This document shows, piece after piece, positions 9,625-18,337 of a DNA stretch of 64,000 nucleotides. The translations under genes were made by a program, and so were the position numbers. This DNA is from Streptomyces sp. TS71-3. GTDB lineage: Bacteria; Actinomycetota; Actinomycetes; Streptomycetales; Streptomycetaceae. Numbering within the stretch: the stretch's first letter is position 1; every line of letters starts with the position of its first letter. The stretch covers positions 3,038,001 to 3,102,000 of the forward strand of contig NZ_BNEL01000001.1 in NCBI RefSeq assembly GCF_018327685.1, written 5' to 3'. The notes beneath the pieces were generated by a model. It had not been told where the DNA came from and did not search any database. It worked only from the letters and a program-made list of their open reading frames with translations.

Positions 9625-11520
9625 GTGATAAGACGTCGCGCGGCCGCCTGGGCCGCCTCAGCGCTCGTCACCGCATGCATGCTGGCCGGGGGGCTCACCG
9701 GTCCCGCCGCCGCGGAGCCCGCCCCCGCGGCCGGCTCCGGCACCACCGCGGGATCCCCGGCGAAGGAAGTCGCCACCGCCACCCGCCCCGTCACGCACGA
9801 GGAGAACGACCGGGTCCCGCAGGGCTCGGTCTGGACGCAGCACTACTTCCCGTCCTCCGACCACTCCGGCACCCAACTGCACGCGGACGTCCTGCTGCCC
9901 GAGGGCATGAGGGCACACCAGCGGGTACCCGTCATCCTGTCCATCGGCCCGTATTTCGGGCACTCCGGGCAGACCGGTCCCGAAGGGTGGACGCACACCG
10001 GACCCTCGTCCCGCTTCCAGGACTTCATCGAGGGCACCGACCTGTTCGCCCACGGCTACGCGTTCGTCATGGTGGACCTGCGCGGCTTCGGCGGCTCCAC
10101 CGGCTGCCTCGACTGGGGCGGCCCCGGCGAGCAGGCCGACGTCAAGGCGGCGATCGACTGGTCGGCGAAGCAGCCGTGGTCGACCGGCGCCGTCGGCATG
10201 TACGGCAAGTCGTACGACGCCGTGACGGGTCTCATAGGCAACGACCTCGACCAGCGCCCGCTCAAGGCGGTCGTCGCCGGTGAGCCGTTGTGGGACATGT
10301 ACCAGTACATCTACTCGAACGGTGTGCCCCGTCCGAACGTCACCGGCACCGCCGAGGCGTACAACGGCATCGCCACGATGGACCAGATGCCGGACGACGA
10401 CGCGCACTACCTGGCCAACTCCCGCTGGGAGGAGAGCCATCCGGGGTGCCTGACCGGCGCGCTGGCCGGGTACCGCATAGCCGACCAGAAGGACAAGCAC
10501 TGGACCTCCCGCGACCTGGCGAAGATGGCCAGGGGCACGGACACCCCGCTCTTCGTCACCCAGGGCTTCATCGAGAACAACACCAAGCCCGAGGAGATGC
10601 AGGAGTACCTCACCAACCACAGGGGTCCCGAGCGCGGTTGGCTCGGCCAGTGGGACCACGTGCGCGGCGGCGACCGCGTGAGCGACGGGCGCCTGGCCAT
10701 GGGGCGTGAGGGCTGGTACGACGAGACGCTCTCGTTCTACGACCAGTACCTCAAGGGCATCAGGCCCGCCGTCCACTACCCGGCCTACTCCGTCGAGACG
10801 TCCACGGGCGCCTGGCGCGCACAGCAGACGTGGCCGGTCGCGGACCGCTCCGTGACCGTTCCGCTCGGCGACGGCTCGTACGTGGACGACGGCGGCGCCT
10901 CGGCGCACACCGCCCAGTCCCCGTCCGGCGGTGCGGCGGCGCTCAGGGCACCGAAGCCGTCCGCCACCTGGGACATGGAGCACGCGCCCGCGGTCGACCC
11001 GGCGGCCCCGAGGACCCTGGCCAAGGGGGAGGTGAAGCGGCAGCAGGCCGGCGAGGCCACCTCCAGCTTCTTCGTGTGGTCCCAGCCGGTGAAGCGGGCG
11101 GCCCGGGTGACCGGCACGCCGAACATCTCCCTGAGCGCCAAGGGCGAGGGCAACGTCATGCTCAAGCTGTACGACGTCGCCCCCGACGGCACCGCGGCCA
11201 TGTTCGACGAGCAGGTCTCCCTGCTGAAGCCGGGCCGGCTGAGCGTCGACCTCAAGGCGACCGACTGGACCCTGGCGGCAGGGCACGTCCTGGCCGTGGA
11301 GATCGGTTCCATCCAGACCGGCTCCTGGCTCGACACGCCCTCCGGACAGACGATCAAGGTCAAGGGCGCGCGGCTCAGGCTGGCCCTCGACGACCCGGCC
11401 GACGACGTCCCGACCGCCGGCGACCGCTCCCCGTATCTGGACACCTACCTGCGCCAGTACACGGTGGAGTTGCCGGCGGGGCCGGCGACGTTCACGGTGG
11501 TCCCGGGCGGCCGCCTGTGA
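9625..11520 (+). CDS. Secreted CocE/NonD-family hydrolase (X-Pro dipeptidyl-peptidase-like)
   Basis: 631 aa from GTG at 9625, chosen because a perfect GGGAGGAG ribosome site lies just upstream and the product then begins with a signal peptide (VIRRRAAAWAASALVTACMLAGG, cut near AAAEP). An alpha/beta hydrolase domain carries the nucleophile Ser196 in GMYGKSYDA, and the His of GQWDHVRGG (about 345) fits the catalytic triad. The C-terminal 200 residues form the jelly-roll of the X-Pro dipeptidyl-peptidase/CocE family (HVLAVEIGSIQTGSWLDTPSG). Family members cleave Xaa-Pro dipeptides or esters; the substrate here is unknown. Secreted, probably as a peptide-processing enzyme. Confidence 0.88.
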   Translation: MIRRRAAAWAASALVTACMLAGGLTGPAAAEPAPAAGSGTTAGSPAKEVATATRPVTHEENDRVPQGSVWTQHYFPSSDHSGTQLHADVLLPEGMRAHQRVPVILSIGPYFGHSGQTGPEGWTHTGPSSRFQDFIEGTDLFAHGYAFVMVDLRGFGGSTGCLDWGGPGEQADVKAAIDWSAKQPWSTGAVGMYGKSYDAVTGLIGNDLDQRPLKAVVAGEPLWDMYQYIYSNGVPRPNVTGTAEAYNGIATMDQMPDDDAHYLANSRWEESHPGCLTGALAGYRIADQKDKHWTSRDLAKMARGTDTPLFVTQGFIENNTKPEEMQEYLTNHRGPERGWLGQWDHVRGGDRVSDGRLAMGREGWYDETLSFYDQYLKGIRPAVHYPAYSVETSTGAWRAQQTWPVADRSVTVPLGDGSYVDDGGASAHTAQSPSGGAAALRAPKPSATWDMEHAPAVDPAAPRTLAKGEVKRQQAGEATSSFFVWSQPVKRAARVTGTPNISLSAKGEGNVMLKLYDVAPDGTAAMFDEQVSLLKPGRLSVDLKATDWTLAAGHVLAVEIGSIQTGSWLDTPSGQTIKVKGARLRLALDDPADDVPTAGDRSPYLDTYLRQYTVELPAGPATFTVVPGGRL

Positions 11521-11698
11521 CCCCCGGGCCGGCGCCGGCCGCGGGCGCTGCGGGGTGGCACCCGGGGCGCCGGCCGGCGCCGGCCCGTCCGCCGGCACGT
11601 CACGGGGACCCCACGCCCGCCTCCTCGCCACCGCTCCGGCCGAAATCGCCCCGGTCGAACGCTGGTTGGACACCTTTCTCCCCGGCGAGGATGACGTC

Positions 11699-12970
11699 AT
11701 GACAGGAAGCGAGACCAAGGTGACGCGGAAGTTCCCCGACATAGCCCGGCATGACGTCTTAACCGATGACGAGTTCGTCAAGGACCCCTACACCCTGTAC
11801 GCGCGGCTGCGGGAGGAGCGCGAGGTCCACCCCGTGCTGCTGCCCGACGGGCTGCGCGTGTGGCTGGTGGCGCGCTATGCGGACGCGCGCGCCGCCCTCA
11901 CGGACAACCGGCTGAAGAAGAGCGGCACCGGCGCCCTGATGGAGGCCAACGGGCTGAGCAACGAGGCGGGCACGGCCCGCCGCGACGTCCTCTTCACCCA
12001 CATGCTGAACTCCGACCCGCCCGACCACGAGCGGCTGCGGCGGCTGGTGACCAGGGCGTTCACGGTGCGGCGGATCGAGCGGCTGCGGCCCAGGATCGAG
12101 GAGATCACCGCCGACCTGCTCGACGCGATGGGCGACGGCGGCGAGTCGGTCGACCTCCTCGACGCCTTCGCGTTCCCCCTGCCGATCACCGTGATCTGCG
12201 AGCTGCTCGGCGTCCCCGTGGCCGACCGCGACGACTTCCGGCGCTGGAGCGACCTGCTCATCACCGGATTCGGCACCGACGACGAGAGGCTGCGGGCGGG
12301 CGCGGACATGACCGCGTACCTGTACAAGCTCATCGAGGACAAGCGCGCCGCCCCGGGCGACGACCTGCTCTCCACGCTCGTCGAGGTGCAGGAGGGGGGC
12401 GACTCGCTCACCCGGGACGAGGTGGTCGCCATGGGCTTCCTCCTGCTCATCGCGGGCCACGAGACCACGGTGAACCTCATCGCGAACGGCGTGCTCGCGC
12501 TCATCACGCACCCCGACCAGCTCGCCCTGCTGCGGGCGGACCGGTCGCTGCTGCGCGGCGCCATCGAGGAGTTCCTGCGGTACGAGGGCCCCGTGAAGAA
12601 CACCACCCTCCGCTTCACGGCCGAGCCGACCGAGATCGCCGGCACGGTCATCCCGGAGAACCAGTTCGTGGTGGTGGCGCTCGGCGGAGCCGATCGCGAC
12701 CCGGACCGGTACGCCGATCCGGACCGGCTGGACATCACCAGGGACACCACCGGCCACCTCGCCTTCGGCCACGGCATCCACTACTGCCTCGGCGCGCCGC
12801 TGGCCAGGCTGGAGGCCGAAGTGGCCATCGGGAGGCTGCTCGACCGGTTCGGGCACATCGACCTCGCGGTCGCCCCCGAGGAGTTGCGGTGGCGCGGCGG
12901 CCTGCTGATCCGCGGAGCCGAGGAGCTGCCGCTGCGGCTGGCCCGCTCGCTGGAGAGCGCCGCCGGCTGA
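11699..12970 (+). CDS. Cytochrome P450 with a TTA codon
   Basis: 423 aa from ATG 11699, with GAGG at 11687-11690 as ribosome site. P450 landmarks: I-helix LLLIAGHETTVNLI, K-helix EFLR, and heme-binding loop FGHGIHYCLG with the thiolate Cys363. The sequence is of the soluble bacterial CYP107/CYP105-like kind that hydroxylates secondary metabolites or xenobiotics. No ferredoxin gene adjoins it. Codon 21 is TTA (11759-11761), a rare codon in Streptomyces read only by the bldA tRNA, so expression is likely tied to late growth. Convergent with the epoxide hydrolase gene; a functional link between the two is only conjecture. Confidence 0.92.
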   Translation: MTGSETKVTRKFPDIARHDVLTDDEFVKDPYTLYARLREEREVHPVLLPDGLRVWLVARYADARAALTDNRLKKSGTGALMEANGLSNEAGTARRDVLFTHMLNSDPPDHERLRRLVTRAFTVRRIERLRPRIEEITADLLDAMGDGGESVDLLDAFAFPLPITVICELLGVPVADRDDFRRWSDLLITGFGTDDERLRAGADMTAYLYKLIEDKRAAPGDDLLSTLVEVQEGGDSLTRDEVVAMGFLLLIAGHETTVNLIANGVLALITHPDQLALLRADRSLLRGAIEEFLRYEGPVKNTTLRFTAEPTEIAGTVIPENQFVVVALGGADRDPDRYADPDRLDITRDTTGHLAFGHGIHYCLGAPLARLEAEVAIGRLLDRFGHIDLAVAPEELRWRGGLLIRGAEELPLRLARSLESAAG

Positions 12971-12998
12971 GGGGCCCCGGCCCGTCTCCCGGAGGGCG

Positions 12999-13041
12999 CG
13001 GCCGGCTGGGGGGTCTCTCGCCGAGGGCGCTCAGCCGGCCG
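12999..13041. terminator. Hairpin between convergent P450 and epoxide hydrolase genes
   Basis: CGGCCGGCTG (12999-13008) pairs with CAGCCGGCCG (13032-13041). The right arm lies within the last codons and stop of the minus-strand gene. Likely a shared bidirectional terminator. Confidence 0.4.
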
Positions 13042-14206
13042 CCGCCGCCCGGTAGGGGCGGAAGAACTCGCGCAGTTCCCGCGCGTACAGATCGGGTTCC
13101 TCGAACGGCGCGAAGTGCCCGCCGCGCGCGGGCTCGGTCACGCGCACGACGTTCGCCGTGCGTTCGAGCCACGCACGCGGCGGGCGCACGACGTCCCCGG
13201 CGAACAGCGAGAAGCCGGACGGCACCTCGACCCGGCGGGCGTGCTGCGCGGGCGGGATCGCGGCGTTCGCGCGGTACATGCGCATCGACGAGCCGATGGT
13301 CCCGGTGAGCCAGTACAGCGTCACGTTGGTGAGGATCTCGTCCTTCGTGAAGCTCCGTTCGACGTCGCCCCCGCAGTCGCTCCACGCGCGGAGCTTCTCG
13401 ACGATCCACGCGGCGAGGCCGGCCGGCGAGTCGGTGAGCCCGAAGGCGGCGGTCTGGGGCTTCGTGGCGTGGACGGCGGCGTAGCCTCCCTCGGCCGCGC
13501 CCCAGGCCGCGGCGGACTCCATCCAGGCGCGCTCCTCGGGCGAGAGGTCCGCGGGGTCGCCGAAGTGGCGGGGCAGGCCCGCGTCCGTGCGGTGGACGGC
13601 GACGACCCGGTCGGGGTGGTCGAGCGCGAGGTAGCGGCTCACGTGGCTGCCCATGTCCCCGCCCGCCGCCCCGAACCGCGGGTAGCCGAGGACGTCCATG
13701 AGCTCGGCCCACAGTCCGGCCACCGCGACGGAGTCGAGGGGCGCTCCCGCGGGGCAATCCGAGTACCCGTAGCCCGGCATGTCCGGCACGACCACGTCGA
13801 ACGCGTCGGCGGGGTCCGCGCCGTGCGCGCCGGGGTCGGTGAGCAGGGGGATCACCTTCGCGTACCGCCAGAAGGAGTCCGGCCAGCCGTGGCTGAGGAC
13901 CAGCGGCAGGGCGGGCCCGGCCGGCGCGGCGGCCCTGGCGTGCACGAAGTGGATCCCGAGGCCGCCGAGCGCGACGCGGAAGCGGGGGAGCCGGGCGAGC
14001 GCCGCCTCCTGCGCGGGCCAGTCGAACCCGTCGGCCCAGTACGCGACGAGCTCGCGGAGGTAGCCGAGGTCGGTGCCGAGCGACCACCCGGCGTCCTCGG
14101 GCGCGTCCGGCCAGCGCGTGGCGCGCAGCCGCGCGCGCAGGTCCGCGAGCGCCGCGGGTTCGGTGCCCGGGGTGAACGGCTCGGGGCGGTGCGGGGCGTC
14201 CGGCAT
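13031..14206 (-). CDS. Epoxide hydrolase (EHN-type, alpha/beta hydrolase)
   Basis: 391 aa. The N-terminal region (about 8-110; LRARLRATRWPDAPEDAGWSLG, then YLRELVAYWADGFDWPAQE) matches the N-terminal cap domain of microsomal-type epoxide hydrolases. The alpha/beta hydrolase core has the oxyanion HGWPDSFW (106-113) and the nucleophile Asp184 in GGDMGSH. The C-terminal catalytic His is in GGHFAPFEEP. These are the diagnostic residues of enzymes that open epoxides to diols. No signal peptide. Divergent from the SpoIIE phosphatase gene, with only 70 bases between starts. Confidence 0.9.
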   Translation of the reverse strand: MPDAPHRPEPFTPGTEPAALADLRARLRATRWPDAPEDAGWSLGTDLGYLRELVAYWADGFDWPAQEAALARLPRFRVALGGLGIHFVHARAAAPAGPALPLVLSHGWPDSFWRYAKVIPLLTDPGAHGADPADAFDVVVPDMPGYGYSDCPAGAPLDSVAVAGLWAELMDVLGYPRFGAAGGDMGSHVSRYLALDHPDRVVAVHRTDAGLPRHFGDPADLSPEERAWMESAAAWGAAEGGYAAVHATKPQTAAFGLTDSPAGLAAWIVEKLRAWSDCGGDVERSFTKDEILTNVTLYWLTGTIGSSMRMYRANAAIPPAQHARRVEVPSGFSLFAGDVVRPPRAWLERTANVVRVTEPARGGHFAPFEEPDLYARELREFFRPYRAAAAG

Positions 14207-14276
14207 GGCACGGACCCTACAGCCGGCTCCGCGCCGTGAGCGCTCCGCTCACGCCATAGACTGAAAACGAGGGCAA

Positions 14277-16010
14277 GTGCATCCCCCAGACACAGGGCGT
14301 GTATCCGGTATGGCGCGTAGTGATCCCCGCGCTCCGCCCGAGCGGGAACCGTCTCCCCATATGCTCGAAGCGGATCTGCGGGCGGAGCTTCCCGAGGTCA
14401 TGGCTCTGGACGGCATGGGCGGCTTCCTGTGCGATCTGCCCTCGGGGCGGGCCTTCCTCGATCCGGGAGCCCTGCGGATCCTCAACCTGGAACCGTCCAC
14501 GTTCGACGGGCGGATCGCGACGCTGTCCGAGCGGGTCCTCCCGGGCGAGATCCGCAGGATCCGGCAGCTGATCGCCGGCCAGGCCCCCGGCCGGTCCGAC
14601 CACGGCTTCCACTTCCAGCTCCTGTCCGCCACCGGCAAGGCCGACCGGTGGGCGTACGCCCAAGTCCATGTGCTGCGTGACGGCTCGGGTGCGGCCCGGC
14701 GGCTCGTCGGCTTCCTCAGGGACGTCACGGCCGAGCTCCAGGGGGCCACCGACCGGGCGAGTCTGGCCACCGGCCGCAGGCACCAGAGCGACGTGGTCTA
14801 CGTGACCACGACCGCGCTCGCCCACGCCCTGACCTTCGAGGACGTGCTGACGGCGCTCACCAGCGAGGAGATCCTCAGTGTCGTCGGCGCCTCCGGCGTG
14901 GCCCTCAGCATGGTCAGGGAGGACGAGAGCCGGCTGCTGGCCACGAAGGGCCTGCCCGGGGAGCTGTTCGACGACTTCGCGTTGCTCCACGTGCAGGACG
15001 CCCTGCCCATCCCGGAGGCGGTCCGCTCGCAGCGGCCGCTCTTCCTGCTCCGGTCGGAGCTTCTGGCCGATTACCCGGCGCTCCGGCCCTACATCGACCC
15101 CACGGACGTCACGTCCGTCGCGATCATGCCCCTGGTCGCCCAGGGCCGGTCGACCGGTGCCCTGACCCTGGTCTACCAGGGCAGGACCGGCTTCACGCCG
15201 GAGGAGCGCAACCTCCTCCTCGCCCTCGGCGCGGCCGTGGCGCAGTCCCTCGAACGCGCCCGGCTGTACGACGAGGAGCACGCCGTCGCCATCGGCCTCC
15301 AGCAGGCGATGCTCCCCGCACGCATCCCGGAGGTGGCGGGCGTGACGACGGTGGTCCGCTACCGGCCGGCCAGCGACAGGCGGAAGATCGGGGGCGACTG
15401 GTACGACGTCGTGGCCCTGCCGAACGGGCACATCGGGCTGGTGGTCGGAGACGTCGAGGGGCACGACATCGACGCCTCCGCCGTCATGGGCCAACTCCGC
15501 ACGGCGCTGCGCGCGTTCGCCTCGGAGGGGCACTCCCCTTCCACGGTCATGGCGCGCGCCTCCGCGTTCCTCGGGGACCTGGACACCGAGCGCCTCGCGA
15601 CGTGCATCTGCGTCACCCTCGACCCCGACTCCGGCAACGCCCTGATCGTCAGGGCGGGCCACCCGGAGCCGCTGGTGCGGCACGCCGACCGGAGCGTCAG
15701 CCGCATCGCGGTCCAGGGCGGCGTCCCGCTCGGCGTTCCCCACGACGACGACACCACGTGCCCGATGACCCGCTACCGCATGAAGCGCGGCGACACGCTC
15801 CTGCTCTGCACCGACGGGCTGCTGGAGAACCGCGACTCCGATCTCGACACGGGTGAGCGGCAGGTGGGGGAGCTCCTCCGGAACGGCCCCGGCGACCTGG
15901 GCGAGCTGGCCGAGCACATCATCGAGGGCGTCGCGGGCCGGCGGATGCAGGAGGACGACGTGGCCCTGCTCCTGGCGGCACTTCCCGAGCGGGGCGCCGG
16001 AGCCGCGTGA
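14277..16010 (+). CDS. PAS-GAF-SpoIIE protein phosphatase
   Basis: 577 aa from GTG 14277 (GAGGG just upstream); ATGs at 14310 or 14361 are possible alternatives. Domain order: PAS-like region about 25-150 (FLCDLPSGRAFLDPGALRIL, LVGFLRDVTAE), GAF about 165-320 (SVVGASGVALSM, SVAIMPLVAQGRSTGALTLV), then a PP2C/SpoIIE phosphatase about 345-570. Metal-binding motifs are GGDWYDVV, GDVEGHDIDA and CTDGLLENR. Such proteins dephosphorylate anti-sigma-factor antagonists (SpoIIAA/RsbV type) in response to signals sensed by PAS/GAF. No anti-sigma factor or antagonist gene is adjacent, so the target is unknown. Confidence 0.92.
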   Translation: MHPPDTGRVSGMARSDPRAPPEREPSPHMLEADLRAELPEVMALDGMGGFLCDLPSGRAFLDPGALRILNLEPSTFDGRIATLSERVLPGEIRRIRQLIAGQAPGRSDHGFHFQLLSATGKADRWAYAQVHVLRDGSGAARRLVGFLRDVTAELQGATDRASLATGRRHQSDVVYVTTTALAHALTFEDVLTALTSEEILSVVGASGVALSMVREDESRLLATKGLPGELFDDFALLHVQDALPIPEAVRSQRPLFLLRSELLADYPALRPYIDPTDVTSVAIMPLVAQGRSTGALTLVYQGRTGFTPEERNLLLALGAAVAQSLERARLYDEEHAVAIGLQQAMLPARIPEVAGVTTVVRYRPASDRRKIGGDWYDVVALPNGHIGLVVGDVEGHDIDASAVMGQLRTALRAFASEGHSPSTVMARASAFLGDLDTERLATCICVTLDPDSGNALIVRAGHPEPLVRHADRSVSRIAVQGGVPLGVPHDDDTTCPMTRYRMKRGDTLLLCTDGLLENRDSDLDTGERQVGELLRNGPGDLGELAEHIIEGVAGRRMQEDDVALLLAALPERGAGAA

Positions 16011-16218
16011 GACCCGGGGGAGCGGCCGTGCGCGCGGCCGGTCAAGCCCGACGGAATCAGAAGTTCCGGAAAGTCTTGACGCGCCGCACCCGGAGGGGGG
16101 AGAGTCCCCCAACAGGTTGACTCCCGCCGAACGGGACGCGGCGCGCCGCGTACCTCTGAGCGCCGCCCGACGGCGTGACCTGCGCGTCTCCTGCCGTGAT
16201 CAGTGCCCGAACAGTCTC

Positions 16219-16280
16219 CGATCCGATATCTACACGAATAGACAACACGAATAGACAACACGAGTAGAATGGATCGGATC
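16219..16280 (+). promoter_or_regulatory. Tandem 13-bp repeats and flanking inverted repeat ahead of the kinase-LacI operon
   Basis: ACACGAATAGACA occurs at 16232-16244 and 16245-16257, with a variant (ACACGAGTAGAAT) at 16258-16270. GATCCGAT (about 16220-16227) and its complement ATCGGATC (16272-16279) flank them. The block ends at the start codon of the first operon gene, and the operon encodes its own LacI regulator, so this is a plausible operator. That is inference; LacI sites are normally simple palindromes. Confidence 0.4.
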
Positions 16281-17252
16281 ATGCCTGGCAACGGCGATGG
16301 CGGCGGCTCTCGCGACCTCGGCAGCCGCGATTCCCGCAACGGCGACGTCGGCGACGTTCTGGTGATCGGCTCGGTCAACCGCGACCTGACGGTGCGCACC
16401 GAGCGGTTCCCCGCCCCCGGCGAGACGGTCCTCGGCGACCACCTGCTCACCGGCCTCGGCGGCAAGGGCGCCAACCAGGCCGTCGCGGCCGCGGGGGCCG
16501 GCGCGCGCACCCGGCTGCTGGCCACCGTCGGCGACGACGCCCACGGCACCGAGCTGCTGCGGGCCCTCGCGGCGGCCGGGGTCGGCACCGCCCCGATACA
16601 CCGGGCGCCCGGCCTGGCCACCGGCACCGCCCTGATCACGGTGGACCACCGGGGCGAGAACCAGATCGTGGTGGTCCCGGGCGCCAACGCGGCGACCGGC
16701 GCGGACCGCGTGCGCGAGGAGGCCACCGCGGTCGCGGCGGCGGACGTGGTCGTCGTCCAGGGCGAGATCCCCGTCGACGCCGTGGTGGAGGCCGTGCGCC
16801 TCGGGCCCCGGCTGACCGTGCTCAACCTCGCCCCCTACATCGCCGTGCCCCGCCCGGTGCTCCAGCGGGTCGACGTGCTCGTGGTCAACGCCACCGAGGC
16901 CGGGCAGGTGCTCTCCGCCGCCGCCCCGCCCGGCGTGCCGGCCGCGCTGGACGCGGTGCGGCTGCTCGCGGGCAGCGCGCGGAACGCGGTGATCACCCTG
17001 GGGGCGGACGGCGCCGTCGTCGCCGGGGAGCGGACGCCGCCGGTGCACCTGCCCGTCCCCGAGGCGGTCGAGGTGGTCGACGCGACCGGGGCCGGGGACG
17101 CCTTCGTCGGAGTCCTCGCCGCCCGCCTCGCCGCCGGCGAGGACCTGGCCGGCGCCGTCGCGCACGGCGTGGCCGCCGCCTCGCGCTCCGTACGGGTCGC
17201 GGGCGCGGCAGGAGCGGCCGTACGGGTGCCCTCACCGGCCCAGGGCGCCTGA
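16269..17252 (+). CDS. Ribokinase-type PfkB sugar kinase
   Basis: 327 aa from ATG 16269; the in-frame ATG at 16281 is an alternative. PfkB signatures: N-terminal DVLVIGSVNRDLTVRTERFP, GLGGKGANQAVAAA (about 62-75) that closes over the sugar, and the C-terminal ATP/anion-hole motif DATGAGDAFVG with the catalytic Asp at about 277. Overall it is closest to ribokinases, which convert ribose to ribose-5-phosphate. In this operon (LacI, NCS1 permease, glycoside hydrolase) a sugar or nucleoside freed from an imported glycoside is the likely substrate. Its stop overlaps the next start (TGATG). Confidence 0.88.
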   Translation: MDRIMPGNGDGGGSRDLGSRDSRNGDVGDVLVIGSVNRDLTVRTERFPAPGETVLGDHLLTGLGGKGANQAVAAAGAGARTRLLATVGDDAHGTELLRALAAAGVGTAPIHRAPGLATGTALITVDHRGENQIVVVPGANAATGADRVREEATAVAAADVVVVQGEIPVDAVVEAVRLGPRLTVLNLAPYIAVPRPVLQRVDVLVVNATEAGQVLSAAAPPGVPAALDAVRLLAGSARNAVITLGADGAVVAGERTPPVHLPVPEAVEVVDATGAGDAFVGVLAARLAAGEDLAGAVAHGVAAASRSVRVAGAAGAAVRVPSPAQGA

Positions 17253-18262
17253 TGCGCACCGGGAAGCCGCCCACGCGCGCGGACGTGGCACGCCTGGCGG
17301 GCACCTCCACGGCCGTCGTCAGCTACGTCGTCAACGACGGGCCGCGCCCCGTGGCCGCGGCCACCCGGGAGCGGGTCGTCGCGGCCATCGAGGAGCTCGA
17401 CTACCGCCCCAACGCCGTGGCACGGGCCCTGCGGACCCAGGAGACGCAGACGGTGGCGATGCTCGTGCCGGACATCTCCAACCCGTTCTTCGCCGAGTTC
17501 GCCCAGGCCGTCCAGGACAGCGCGTTCGAGCAGGGCAAGGTGCTGCTGATAGGCGACTCCGGCGGCGACGACGAGCGCGAGACGGCCTACCTGCGCCGCT
17601 TCCTCGACCAGCAGGTCGAGGGCATCGTCTTCATCGGGGCACGGCGCGGCTCCTCGCTGCGGACGGTGACCGACGCGGGGGTCCCCGCGGTGGTCCTCGA
17701 CCGGCCGCTGGACGGCTCCGGCCACTCCTTCGTCGGCATCGACAACGCCGCCGCCGCGGGCGCCGCCACCCGGCACCTGATCGAGCACGGGCACCGCCGC
17801 ATCGCGTGCGTCGCGGGCCCCGGCGACCAGCGCAACGCCGCGGACCGGCTGGCGGGCTGGCGGACCGCGCTTGAGGAGTCCGGCATCGCGCCCGACCCGG
17901 CGCTCGTCCACGTCGACGACTTCTCCGTGGAAGGCGGGGTCAGGGCCGGACGCGCCCTGCTCACCACGGCGGCACCGGACGCCGTCTTCGTCAGCAGCGA
18001 CTCGCAGACGGAGGGGCTGCTCGCCGTGGCCCACCGCCTCGGCCTCACCGTCCCCGGCGACCTCGCCGTCTTCGGCTTCGACGGCACCCGCCGCAGCGCC
18101 TACTCCGACCCCGCCATGTCCGTCGTCGAGCAGCCCGTCAAGGCCGCCGCCCAGCGCGCCCTGGACCTGCTCGCCTCGGCGGCCCCCGAGCACGTGCTGC
18201 TCGACTTCACGCTCGCCGTCCGCAGGTCGTGCGGATGCGCGGCCGACCCGGGGCTCAGGTGA
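17252..18262 (+). CDS. LacI-family transcriptional regulator
   Basis: 336 aa. The N-terminal helix-turn-helix and hinge are canonical (PTRADVARLAGTSTAVVSYV, then YRPNAVARALRTQET). The rest is a periplasmic-binding-protein-like effector domain (VAMLVPDISNPFFAEFAQAV; FVGIDNAAAAGAATRHLIEHGHRRIA; GFDGTRRSAYSDPAMSVVEQP). It probably represses this operon and is released by a sugar or nucleoside. Translationally coupled to the upstream kinase gene. Confidence 0.93.
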   Translation: MRTGKPPTRADVARLAGTSTAVVSYVVNDGPRPVAAATRERVVAAIEELDYRPNAVARALRTQETQTVAMLVPDISNPFFAEFAQAVQDSAFEQGKVLLIGDSGGDDERETAYLRRFLDQQVEGIVFIGARRGSSLRTVTDAGVPAVVLDRPLDGSGHSFVGIDNAAAAGAATRHLIEHGHRRIACVAGPGDQRNAADRLAGWRTALEESGIAPDPALVHVDDFSVEGGVRAGRALLTTAAPDAVFVSSDSQTEGLLAVAHRLGLTVPGDLAVFGFDGTRRSAYSDPAMSVVEQPVKAAAQRALDLLASAAPEHVLLDFTLAVRRSCGCAADPGLR

Positions 18263-18337
18263 GGCACCCGTGCACCACGTGAGACCACACCCCCCGAACC
18301 CACGTCAGCAAGTCACCGCAGCCTTGGGAGGCCGCTC

